From Bacteriovoracaceae bacterium (GTDB lineage: Bacteria > Bdellovibrionota > Bacteriovoracia > Bacteriovoracales > Bacteriovoracaceae), in contig CANFHC010000020.1 of NCBI GenBank assembly GCA_947446575.1, positions 1 through 53,963 of the forward strand: 53,963 nucleotides of DNA, written 5' to 3'. Numbering within the stretch: position 1 is the first letter of the stretch; each line of letters opens with the position of its first letter. The notes beneath the pieces were generated by a model. It did not search any database, was not told the DNA's origin, and saw only the letters and a program-made list of their open reading frames with translations. The position numbers and the translations under genes were made by a program. Below, piece by piece: positions 26,812-34,813 of this stretch.

Positions 26812-27269
26812 AACTCTTCATTCTACTTTTAAGTACTTTTCTTTTATCATGCCAGACGACTCCAATGAGTACGTCTGGTCTTGATAAAATCCATAAACTT
26901 GACGAAGCTGCTAACTTTCTTATGTTAGTCTCTGATGGTGAAATGAAATCAACATGTGGACTTACTCCATCTGTAGCCCTTAATTTAATGCAACCACTGC
27001 ATGCCTTAATTGATGCTGAAATAGAGAGTTCAAAAAAACTTATTACGGCCAAGCACCTAGCAAATTGTGCAGAAGAATGTCATTGTGGACTCTACTCAGA
27101 TCTAGCTCAAAACAATCAGCTAAAAAATGACTTATATGAAAAGGCTCAGTCAGTATCTAAAAAACGACTAGTTACTTGCGCAGAACTTACTACAAAATGG
27201 CTCTGCAATGATCCACTTTTGAAAGAATTACAGTCTCAGGTAGAATCTCCCACCAGCAGCGGCCTTTAG
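26808..27269 (+). CDS. Small lipoprotein with apparent ATA start codon
   Basis: The first ATG (26865) cuts off an in-frame, perfect lipoprotein signal: Lys, then hydrophobic FILLLSTFLLSC with lipobox Leu-Leu-Ser-Cys. No ATG, GTG or TTG occurs in frame back to a TGA at 26787. The only sensible start is ATA at 26808, overlapping the TAA of the deacetylase gene as ATAA. This is the common ATGA overlap with one G-to-A change. A GGGGACGG stretch lies just upstream. The product would be 153 residues, with several Cys (TCG, CAEECHC, CAEL, WLCND). Function unknown. Starting at ATG instead gives a 134-residue cytoplasmic protein. Confidence 0.7.
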   Translation: MKLFILLLSTFLLSCQTTPMSTSGLDKIHKLDEAANFLMLVSDGEMKSTCGLTPSVALNLMQPLHALIDAEIESSKKLITAKHLANCAEECHCGLYSDLAQNNQLKNDLYEKAQSVSKKRLVTCAELTTKWLCNDPLLKELQSQVESPTSSGL

Positions 27270-27396
27270 AGTCTAAACACATTAAAATTTAGCTGTAAAT
27301 TTTACAATTCTTGATATCACTTCTTGAAGGGATTGCCCTTTAGATATAGAAAACCCTTAAATTTATAAAGGCCTAAAAGCCTAGAGGGAGTTCAAA

Positions 27397-28812
27397 ATGA
27401 AAAAAACTTTGTTGCCTTTAATTCTTTTAACTAGTGTGATCGGGTTTCCGCTGGCAAAAGCTCAAGTTCAGTTGCCAGTAACTACACCTATAGCTACGCC
27501 TATTTTTAATGAAGCGACAACATATTTTATTTCTAGCAATAGTGTTCGAATAAGATCGGCTCCAGATAATACGGGAAAAACTTTAGGAGAATTAAGCCTT
27601 AACGATACAGTGAAAATCATCAATCCATCAGTAATTTATAATCAAAAATATGTAGAAATCTCAATCGCTCATACATATGATCCAATTGTCAAATCAGAAA
27701 AATATTTTGTAAGTACTGAGTTCCTTTCTCCAAAAATCGTAGACTATAAAGACTTTGTTGGAAAATATTTCGTAGTTGTAAACATTGCAACCGAAACGAT
27801 TCGACTTTATGAAAGAGTTTGTGCGGATAATTCTTGTCCAAACAAAATGGTTATGGAATCTGAAGTTGTCGTCGGGGAAGATATTGATCATCCCAAAGAA
27901 GAAAAAGGAAAAGGAAGAAGTATCTTGGGAAGTTACCGTGTTACGGGATGGAGTAAGTTTTATCAAGACCCAGAAGGACATTACCCTGCTTGGTATAAAG
28001 ATGGATATCCCGCAATTCCAGAAATTGATTCTTCTTGGAGTGAATGGTTTTCTAAAAAAGCAATGCCTTTAGATAAAGATGGAAAGCCAGAAGGAAAAAT
28101 GCGCGGAGCTTTTGGATGGTATACTGCTTTTGTTGAGCCTGAACCATTTGGACAATGGACGCATGGAACTTTAGGTTGGGGTGAAGATAAAGATAAATAT
28201 ATTAAGCGAGTAAAGAAACCATTAATCAATGTAGTTTCAGATCCAAGAAGTTCAGGTTGCACTCGTAATAATAACGAAGCAATCGCTTTCCTTCGCCAGA
28301 TGATTGATGTTGGTGCTCCAATTATTAAAATTTACGCCAAAGAAGAAGTTTTAGATCCAACTTATTCTCAGTATCCAAACGCTACAGCAGAATGGAAATA
28401 TGTTTTAACTAAAAACAGAAACCATGCTGTTGATCACTCTGAAGTTGTAAAGTCTTTGGGTATATCTGAAGCTGATTTAGATGCATTTTGGGTTGCTAAG
28501 CGTGCTGGAGGCGAGATGATTCTCGATCCAAAAAGTCCTCTTAACCAAATCATTGAAGTTGGAACATATGAGCGAGATACTCACCCTGATGCAATAGAAT
28601 ACACTCCAGGTGAGAAATTAAATAAGTTCAACCGCAAAGTTGGTCGCAAAGGGAATGTTTACGGGATTAAATCTAACGAAATGCATGGAAAGTTTTACGT
28701 AGATGCTGGAATGTTAGAAGAATATGCTCACCCAAATTCAGTTTTAGAAGTGAGTGGTTTCTCAGATGAAATGACGCCACCATGGATGGCTGTTTCTCTT
28801 CTGAGAAAATAA
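27397..28812 (+). CDS. Secreted L,D-transpeptidase (YkuD-like) with SH3 domain
   Basis: 471 residues: signal peptide (1-22), an SH3b-type domain (about 40-110, with SVRIRSAPD), then a YkuD-like catalytic domain (about 120-310). The nucleophile is C288 in SDPRSSGCTRNNN, and a His-Gly (WTHGTLG) comes about 25 residues earlier, as the family requires. These enzymes form 3-3 cross-links or attach lipoproteins to peptidoglycan. The last 150 residues are a separate part of unknown role. A long leader (128 bases) precedes the ATG, with GAGGGAG as ribosome site. Confidence 0.88.
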   Translation: MKKTLLPLILLTSVIGFPLAKAQVQLPVTTPIATPIFNEATTYFISSNSVRIRSAPDNTGKTLGELSLNDTVKIINPSVIYNQKYVEISIAHTYDPIVKSEKYFVSTEFLSPKIVDYKDFVGKYFVVVNIATETIRLYERVCADNSCPNKMVMESEVVVGEDIDHPKEEKGKGRSILGSYRVTGWSKFYQDPEGHYPAWYKDGYPAIPEIDSSWSEWFSKKAMPLDKDGKPEGKMRGAFGWYTAFVEPEPFGQWTHGTLGWGEDKDKYIKRVKKPLINVVSDPRSSGCTRNNNEAIAFLRQMIDVGAPIIKIYAKEEVLDPTYSQYPNATAEWKYVLTKNRNHAVDHSEVVKSLGISEADLDAFWVAKRAGGEMILDPKSPLNQIIEVGTYERDTHPDAIEYTPGEKLNKFNRKVGRKGNVYGIKSNEMHGKFYVDAGMLEEYAHPNSVLEVSGFSDEMTPPWMAVSLLRK

Positions 28813-28827
28813 ATAATTGAGGGTTCT

Positions 28828-30126
28828 ATGAAAAAGACGAATACGATTTTAATTAGTGCTCTGACTTTAATGTCCTTAACTGTTGTGGCTAATGAAAAGA
28901 CAGACAAGAACTGGATTCAGCAATTGGACAATCAAGGCATTGCTGCCAAAGATCAAGCCTATTGTTATACCAATGAAAATGGTATTGTTGAAGGATCAAA
29001 TCTTGATATGAAAATTCGCCTCGCTTCAGTATCTAAACTTCTCACATCCTTATGGGCATTGGATAAACTTGGAGTTGATTATAAATATGATATGAAACTT
29101 TTTATTAAAGGAAACAATCTTCATATTCAAGGCAGCTACGACCCCTTCCTTGGAAATGAAAAAATGTTTTTTTTAGTCTCTCAATTGAACCAATTGGGTT
29201 ACACAAAATTCGATACAATTACATTTGATAAAAATTTATTAATTGAGCCAGATGTTCAGTACGAATTAGATCAATATCCTAACATGGGACCAATTTCTAA
29301 TGGAAGGAATGTAAAAAATTATTTTAACACTCAATCGTGGTCAGCTGATACTAAGGCTGAATATGCAAATTATTACGCGATGGCAAAAGCTGGAAGATTT
29401 GTAAAAGATGTTAAGTTCGAAGTAACTGAAGTTAAATATGTTGAAGAAAATCCGTTTAAAGATGATGAAACAGCAAAAGTGTTAACTCTTTCTTCACCGC
29501 CCCTTTATAAATATCTTAAAGAGATGAATATTAAATCTAATAATACAGTTGCCGAAACAGTCTTTCGTCAATTAGGTGGAATTCCAAATTTCAAAGTTTA
29601 TTTGAATGAACGATTTAATTTAAATTCAGATCAAATCCAATTTTATACAGGAAGTGGATTACCTTCTGTTGTTAACGGAGTAAGAAGAGACAACTACGCT
29701 ACTTGCTCAATCATGTTAAATTTAATTTCGGAACTTAAATCAGTTATTGAAAAACAAGGTAAAGAAATAGAAGACATCGTTGCAGTTCCAGGTAGTGATG
29801 GTGGAACTTTTAGAAATCGCATTTTTCCAACTGATTACAAGAATTCATTCGTAGCTAAAACAGGTACGTTGATGCATACATCAACTCTGGCCGGGGCAAT
29901 GAACACGCAAAAAGGGTTTAGCTTTTTTGGGGTTTTTAACCAATCAACAGATATTGGTGGATCTAAAACAGTTCAAAACTCAATGGTTAAATCAATAATG
30001 ACAGAAATGGGTGGACCTAAAGTTTTTGATTATAAAGTTGAAGGTTTTCATACTTACAATGGTGATACTTTAAAAGCTTTTGATCTGTCTTCTGATTTCT
30101 CAACAATCGAAGAAGGACTTAATTAA
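28828..30126 (+). CDS. dacB: PBP4-type D-Ala-D-Ala carboxypeptidase (S13)
   Basis: 432 residues with a signal peptide (1-21). The penicillin-binding motifs are complete: SxxK at S67-K70 (ASVSK), SxN at S237-N239 (KSNNT) and KTG at 344-346. About 165 residues separate the first two, fewer than in E. coli PBP4, so part of the usual insertion (domain III) seems absent. The enzyme trims or cleaves peptide cross-links; Bdellovibrio uses such PBP4 enzymes to round prey, but that use here is inference. It begins 15 bases after the L,D-transpeptidase stop, in the same operon. Confidence 0.9.
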   Translation: MKKTNTILISALTLMSLTVVANEKTDKNWIQQLDNQGIAAKDQAYCYTNENGIVEGSNLDMKIRLASVSKLLTSLWALDKLGVDYKYDMKLFIKGNNLHIQGSYDPFLGNEKMFFLVSQLNQLGYTKFDTITFDKNLLIEPDVQYELDQYPNMGPISNGRNVKNYFNTQSWSADTKAEYANYYAMAKAGRFVKDVKFEVTEVKYVEENPFKDDETAKVLTLSSPPLYKYLKEMNIKSNNTVAETVFRQLGGIPNFKVYLNERFNLNSDQIQFYTGSGLPSVVNGVRRDNYATCSIMLNLISELKSVIEKQGKEIEDIVAVPGSDGGTFRNRIFPTDYKNSFVAKTGTLMHTSTLAGAMNTQKGFSFFGVFNQSTDIGGSKTVQNSMVKSIMTEMGGPKVFDYKVEGFHTYNGDTLKAFDLSSDFSTIEEGLN

Positions 30127-30924
30127 TTGTTAGATATATTTGAAAGAAATAAATCAAAACACATCTCAAAAACAGGGATGTGTTTTTTATTTTCAATAAT
30201 AATAATGACGGCTAGTTTTTCTTACGCTCAAATAAAAACGTCTCCAGACAGTTATATCATTTCCGATAAATTTGATTTTGTAATTGCTCCCATTGCTGAT
30301 TTGGGAGAACCACTTGTACTGTGGGCAACCAATTACCATCTACCTGAAATTGAAAATGGTAACGGTAATTTTCCCTTGCGAGATGTCGATGGAATAGAAT
30401 TAGGACCTAGAGTCAGCTTGGCAGAATGGTGTAAAAGCGCTTTAGAAGGAACAGTGAGAATTCTTTATGACGATGGGCGAGTTAAAACATTTAACTACGA
30501 TACATCAACGGATTTATTTCCAAATGACTGCTCTGCCTATTATCCATTCAATTTAGGGAACTCTAAATTTAAAAAATCCCGTGGCCCGTTTGGAGAAGGT
30601 AGTCGTAATTTTCGATTAGCACCTTACAGAACTCTTGCAACAGATCCTACCATTATTCCAACTGGCACCGTTTTATTTATTCCTGAAGCAAGAGGAGCAA
30701 AGATTATTTTAAAAAACAATGAAACGATTATTCATGATGGATATTTTTTTGCTGGAGATATGGGAGGCGCCATAAAATTAAATCATGTGGACGTGTTTAT
30801 TGGATTACACAAAGATTCATCTTTTTTTCCATGGGTCTCAAATTCTAGCTCAAGAACATTTAAAGCTTATATTATTAAAGATGTTGCTATTGTTAATGAA
30901 CTGACTCATTTACATCGCTACTAA
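30127..30924 (+). CDS. Secreted 3D-domain (MltA-like barrel) protein
   Basis: 265 residues. The signal peptide needs the TTG start at 30127, directly behind the dacB TAA: only then is there a Lys-rich n-region before the core MCFLFSIIIMTASFSYA. The C-terminal part (about 165-245) has the 3D domain named for three Asp: in LATDPTIIPTG, AGDMGG and HVDVFIG. This double-psi barrel occurs in MltA-type transglycosylases and resuscitation-type wall lytic proteins. The N-terminal half is unassigned. A hairpin with trailing Ts lies in the coding start (30156-30193). Confidence 0.78.
   Translation: MLDIFERNKSKHISKTGMCFLFSIIIMTASFSYAQIKTSPDSYIISDKFDFVIAPIADLGEPLVLWATNYHLPEIENGNGNFPLRDVDGIELGPRVSLAEWCKSALEGTVRILYDDGRVKTFNYDTSTDLFPNDCSAYYPFNLGNSKFKKSRGPFGEGSRNFRLAPYRTLATDPTIIPTGTVLFIPEARGAKIILKNNETIIHDGYFFAGDMGGAIKLNHVDVFIGLHKDSSFFPWVSNSSSRTFKAYIIKDVAIVNELTHLHRY
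30156..30193 (+). terminator. Hairpin with T-rich tail inside the start of the 3D-domain gene
   Basis: AAAACACATC (30156-30165) pairs perfectly with GATGTGTTTT (30177-30186) across an 11-base loop, and is followed by TTATTTT. It has the shape of an intrinsic terminator for dacB, yet it lies inside the reading frame of the downstream gene. It could attenuate transcription into the 3D-domain gene. Confidence 0.55.
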
Positions 30925-31052
30925 ATCCATATCAAAAATCTATAAAAAATAGTTCAAAAATCAATGCCATGGTCAGCATTGCTCCTTTATTTCTAGTCAT
31001 GTACTTGTAATGTCCGTTAAAAAATAGCGGATAATTCTGTCGAGGAGTAGAT

Positions 31053-32063
31053 ATGTCATTGCGGATTTTTAGAAATTTTTCTGCAACCAGTTTCTTATGT
31101 ATGACTTCTTTTTTATTGTCTTTCAATAATGTTTTTGCAGATGAGATTTCGCGAATCAAGATTCTTGATAAGATGATGTACACGATTAATCCGAGTGCAC
31201 AAATAATTGGACCATTTTTCAGAGATCAGGCAGATAAAAATGAAAAGACAAAATATGTCTCTGAAATAATAAAATTAATTTTAAAAGTAGCAGATGATAA
31301 AGCTAATAAATATTTAGATGCTGGGGATTATCAAGCCTATTATGCATTTTTGACTTTAGCCTTAACAGTGCCTTTGCATGAAGGTGTTTATGTGCATTTT
31401 AGAAACGTAGATGGTGATGTTTGTTTTGCTGATGCCAATAATGGAGAATTGGTAAAAAAAGCGAATCCTACTACTTACAAAATATTTAATCAGTATTTCA
31501 AAAATCCGAATACTCCATTTTTTCCCAATTGTGAAACGATGAAAGTTACAAAAGGAGTCAAGCAAATGATTCGCGGAGGTGATGGAACAGATTTAAGCAT
31601 CATGCAAGTCAGTATACGTTGGCACTTTGATGATTTTCTTGCCAATAAAAAATATATTGGTGTTTCTTCTACTCTTGAGTATGGTTTTGGGCATTTGTTA
31701 AATGGGTTTGATCCAGTTTATCGAAATGTTTCTGACTATAAATGTATAACGGATACTGGAGGTCAAAAGAAAAAAATTAATTATATTAATTTGATCAAAG
31801 GAATTTGGGCAGGGAAATATAATTCTGGATCAATTGCTCAAACATGTCGATTTGCTGATCCCAATTCTCCATACCGAAAACATGATATTGGGTTTGCTCG
31901 AAATTTAGATAAGATTTTAAATTTCAACGGGACTATCCCAGCAGATTATATAGGTGACCTTATTGTTGATCAACCTACAACGATGGCAATAAAAGAAATT
32001 ATCTTAAATTTAAAAGAAAATAGAAACCAAAGAACTGCACTCGATAAACTTTTAGAACAATAA
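31053..32063 (+). CDS. Secreted protein, possible divergent SLT transglycosylase
   Basis: 336 residues with a signal peptide (about 1-29). I do not recognise it with confidence, but the order of landmarks matches a lysozyme-like fold: a candidate catalytic Glu (E110 in PLHEGVYVHF), SIMQVS at 182-187, in the position of the GLMQ motif, and KYNSG at 255-259, like the AYNAG motif. The gap between E110 and MQV is unusually long (73 residues). It sits among wall enzymes. ATG follows CGAGGAG. Alternatives: a carbohydrate-binding or unrelated helical protein. Confidence 0.6.
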   Translation: MSLRIFRNFSATSFLCMTSFLLSFNNVFADEISRIKILDKMMYTINPSAQIIGPFFRDQADKNEKTKYVSEIIKLILKVADDKANKYLDAGDYQAYYAFLTLALTVPLHEGVYVHFRNVDGDVCFADANNGELVKKANPTTYKIFNQYFKNPNTPFFPNCETMKVTKGVKQMIRGGDGTDLSIMQVSIRWHFDDFLANKKYIGVSSTLEYGFGHLLNGFDPVYRNVSDYKCITDTGGQKKKINYINLIKGIWAGKYNSGSIAQTCRFADPNSPYRKHDIGFARNLDKILNFNGTIPADYIGDLIVDQPTTMAIKEIILNLKENRNQRTALDKLLEQ

Positions 32064-32068
32064 TTACA

Positions 32069-32941
32069 ATGAGAATTAAAATTTTATATTTGATGCTCGT
32101 AATGGCTTCTGCCTTCTTGTTGCTTAAATCTCAAAATAATACTCATTCTCTTTCGGGAGTCTATGCAAGTGCCTTGAATGCGAATGAAGGAATTCTTGCT
32201 AATGACCGGCTAGTTTTAGAAAGAAACTTAAGAACTAGAGTTTTACATGATCCGAACTGGATAAAAGTTAATGATTTCTCCATTGGAATTCAAGAATTGG
32301 TAGATAGTGAAAATGCAAAAGATATGTTTAAAATTAGCAATGATAGTTTAGACGATCTTGAAAGTTGCTTGAAAAAAGATTTTTGTGGAATGGAGAGACG
32401 CAGTGAGGATGATTCTTATTTTGATGATGGTAAAACTCCAGGACATATTTTGCTTGGGAGAAACCTTGAAATACTTTTGCAGTCATTGAAGTTTAATCCA
32501 GAGTTAAGCAATCGCCTTGATTGGGATTTGATCAGAGAATTAACTGAGAGTGCAAACGAAAAAGTACAAGTTTTGGCACTTAAGTTATTGAAGGATTACA
32601 AAACAAATGAAAGCGATACCGCAAGGCTTCTAAAAATTGCAGAAAATTTCAAAGGAAAAGCAAAGGCAGATGCACTTATTTTTTTATCAGACAGAAATGC
32701 AAATGCAGATCGTGAAATGATTTTAAATTCATTAGAAAAATCTTTTGCGAATGATGATCCAAATACTGCGATTTCAGTGGTCGAAAAATTGGGTAAAATG
32801 AATCTCCTAAAAAGTGAATTAGAACGAATTGCTAAATATCTTTGTCACTATAAAGAAAAAGGAGCTGATGAACATAATTGGAAAATGATTGATTATCAAA
32901 TGGGAAAACTTGATGTTGATTTAGATAATATTTGCAATTAA
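32069..32941 (+). CDS. Exported or membrane-anchored HEAT-like repeat protein
   Basis: 290 residues. An N-terminal hydrophobic segment (about 5-20) is an anchor or signal; the sequence KSQNNT follows. The second half (about 150-285) shows helical pairs such as VQVLALKLLKD, GKAKADALIFLSD and PNTAISVVEKLGKM, compatible with HEAT or ARM-type repeats, which usually act as protein-binding scaffolds. It starts five bases after the previous stop and is likely cotranscribed. It overlaps the convergent tonB-like gene by four bases. Function unknown. Confidence 0.6.
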   Translation: MRIKILYLMLVMASAFLLLKSQNNTHSLSGVYASALNANEGILANDRLVLERNLRTRVLHDPNWIKVNDFSIGIQELVDSENAKDMFKISNDSLDDLESCLKKDFCGMERRSEDDSYFDDGKTPGHILLGRNLEILLQSLKFNPELSNRLDWDLIRELTESANEKVQVLALKLLKDYKTNESDTARLLKIAENFKGKAKADALIFLSDRNANADREMILNSLEKSFANDDPNTAISVVEKLGKMNLLKSELERIAKYLCHYKEKGADEHNWKMIDYQMGKLDVDLDNICN

Positions 32942-33459
32942 TTATTTAGTTTAAATTCAAAACTTTTTTCAAAATACCCCCCCATGCCTTTAGATAGTTT
33001 CCAATTAATAATGGTTTTTTTTACTGATTCATCTAAAATTCTTATTCCACTAGTCTCCACTATTTCGACTTGGATAATTTCTCCTTCAGTATTATACATT
33101 GCCTTCACTTTCACTTTCCCTTCCAGTCCGTTTTGTCGGGCCAGTGGAGGATAAGGAGGTTCACTCATTTGTAAAAAATGGATGGGACTAACTGAACTTT
33201 CAGATTCACCAGCTATCGTACTTGGAGAATTACTAAAACCAACTGATTCGATTGGTTTTAGATTGTTTATTGATGGATTAATTCCTTGACGCTTTTTTGC
33301 CAACGAAAAACCACTTAGGTCTATTCCTTGAATATCCCTTCCTTTATTTCCACCAACCGAAGATATTGATTGTTTGCTATTTTTTAAAGTGAAATAAAAA
33401 ATGGGAATGGCGTGCAGAAATAGGGCCATAAGAAATGGTATGAATTTGTTAGTTCGCAT
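32938..33459 (-). CDS. TonB-family energy transducer
   Basis: 173 residues from ATG 33459: one membrane helix (about 7-24), a Ser/Gly-rich linker (about 30-85) and a C-terminal TonB domain (about 95-173) with PPYPPLARQNGLEGKVKVK and ESVKKTIINWKL. It would transmit proton motive force to an outer-membrane receptor, but no ExbBD or receptor gene is nearby, so it may borrow the TolQR or another stator. The periplasmic linker is short and lacks the Pro-Lys/Pro-Glu rod. A start at 33486 (TTG) is possible but places polar residues before the usual n-region. Confidence 0.78.
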   Translation of the reverse strand: MRTNKFIPFLMALFLHAIPIFYFTLKNSKQSISSVGGNKGRDIQGIDLSGFSLAKKRQGINPSINNLKPIESVGFSNSPSTIAGESESSVSPIHFLQMSEPPYPPLARQNGLEGKVKVKAMYNTEGEIIQVEIVETSGIRILDESVKKTIINWKLSKGMGGYFEKSFEFKLNN

Positions 33460-33512
33460 AAGTGTTATCTTATTGTACAATTGCAAAGAAAAAAAGACGA
33501 AAGAGGGCCAAT

Positions 33513-34376
33513 ATGTTTATGGATAAAAAATTTTTGAAAATGCGCGATGGCGCAGAACTCTACGTCCAAATCAAAGAATCTGGAAGTCCTGTTTGGATTG
33601 TGGCCACACATGGGATAGGCGAACATATGGGACGGCATAAATATATCCCTGAACTGTTTGGGCATGACTTTAATATTTTTCAATATGATTTGCGTGGGCA
33701 TGGCAGAAGTACTGGTAAAAGGGCGTATGTAAATAATTTTTCAGATTATATGGAAGACTTAAAAGAAATAATTAGATTTCTTAACGATAAATACCGTATG
33801 GATCGTTATGTGCTTTTTGGACATTCTATGGGCGCCTTGATTACATGTGCGTTCATGCAAAACTTTGTAGAAGACGCGCGCTACCCTGAGCGCTTGATTG
33901 TCAATGCTCCTCCATGTGGAGCTGATGGACTCTTTGGAAAAGTTTTAAAAGTGCTTCCTTCAGCTGTTTTTAATGGGGCATGTGAAATTCCATACTCATT
34001 TCCAATTGGTGGATTGGTTGATTTGGCTCATTTGTCTCATGATCCGAGAACCAAAGATGATTATATTCGTGATGAGCTCAATTCTGTTAAGTTGCAGTCG
34101 AAGTTAATTTTTGAATTAATTAAAACAGCGCAAGAAACTTTTGCAAGACCAATTCGGTCACGCTGCCCAAGTTTTGCGACAGTTGGAGGCTCTGATAGAG
34201 TTGTGGGGACCAGCTATGTCATAGAATATTTTACCACCGTAGATAAATCATTTAACTTTAAAGTTTTTGATGGTGCATTCCACGAAATGCACAATGAGAT
34301 TGAAAAGTATCGCAAACCATACTTTGATCATTTAAAAATGATTTTTAGTGAAGTGCTGTTTAAACCTGAGGCTTAA
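33513..34376 (+). CDS. Alpha/beta hydrolase (lysophospholipase/monoglyceride-lipase type)
   Basis: 287 residues. The nucleophile elbow is GHSMG (S105), the oxyanion region is THGIGEHMG (33-40), and YDLRGHGRSTG (59-69) is the family strand-turn. A terminal FHEMHNE carries the His of the triad, and the Asp is probably in the GGSDRVV stretch. No signal peptide, so likely cytoplasmic or membrane-associated. The substrate is most likely a monoacylglycerol or lysophospholipid, by family only. ATG 33513 follows AGAGGG and avoids an unlikely Lys/Arg-rich extension from an upstream start. It is divergent from the tonB-like gene, 53 bases apart. Confidence 0.85.
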   Translation: MFMDKKFLKMRDGAELYVQIKESGSPVWIVATHGIGEHMGRHKYIPELFGHDFNIFQYDLRGHGRSTGKRAYVNNFSDYMEDLKEIIRFLNDKYRMDRYVLFGHSMGALITCAFMQNFVEDARYPERLIVNAPPCGADGLFGKVLKVLPSAVFNGACEIPYSFPIGGLVDLAHLSHDPRTKDDYIRDELNSVKLQSKLIFELIKTAQETFARPIRSRCPSFATVGGSDRVVGTSYVIEYFTTVDKSFNFKVFDGAFHEMHNEIEKYRKPYFDHLKMIFSEVLFKPEA

Positions 34377-34380
34377 TCTT

Positions 34381-34809
34381 ATGGATGATTATTTTAAAAA
34401 AGTTCTACTATGGTTAGAAGACACGAAAAACTTAGCGCCTGAAGTCTGTGATTGGATTGGTATCTATTACAAAGAAAGTTACCTCTTAAATAGTACATCT
34501 ACTGATTTAGTTATCGGACCCTATCTTGGTGAAGAAACAGAACATACGCGAATTTCAATTGACCGTGGTTTTTGTGGTATGGCCTTAAGAGAAGAGCGCA
34601 CTGTAAATGTAGCCGATGTGACGAGCGATTCAACTCATATCGCTTGTAGTTTAAAAACGCGCTCCGAGCTTGTTGTTCCCATTGCTGATAATAATGGCAA
34701 TTTCGTAGCTGAACTCGATATTGATTGCAATCGGTTGAATGCTTTTTCTAAAGAGTTGGAAAAAACTTTTCAAGAAGCAGTTAAGTCCTTTCCACTCTTA
34801 AATAATTAG
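34381..34809 (+). CDS. GAF-domain protein similar to free methionine-R-sulfoxide reductase
   Basis: 142 residues forming one GAF domain. It keeps the family signature of fRMsr: DRGFCGMA (C65), 24 residues to HIAC (C89), then SELVVPI and a LDID strand. In E. coli YebR the catalytic Cys118 matches C89 here and Cys94 matches C65. The third Cys (Cys84) is replaced by H55. That enzyme reduces free methionine sulfoxide in the cytoplasm. It may work with a Cys64-89 disulfide only or be a non-catalytic GAF protein. ATG 34381 follows the hydrolase stop by two bases; they are likely one operon. Confidence 0.72.
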   Translation: MDDYFKKVLLWLEDTKNLAPEVCDWIGIYYKESYLLNSTSTDLVIGPYLGEETEHTRISIDRGFCGMALREERTVNVADVTSDSTHIACSLKTRSELVVPIADNNGNFVAELDIDCNRLNAFSKELEKTFQEAVKSFPLLNN

Positions 34810-34813
34810 ACCA

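Noticed and set aside
30932-31183. Minus-strand ORF across the start of the SLT-like gene
   Set aside because: It overlaps the signal peptide of the plus-strand gene and shows no ribosome site or domain.
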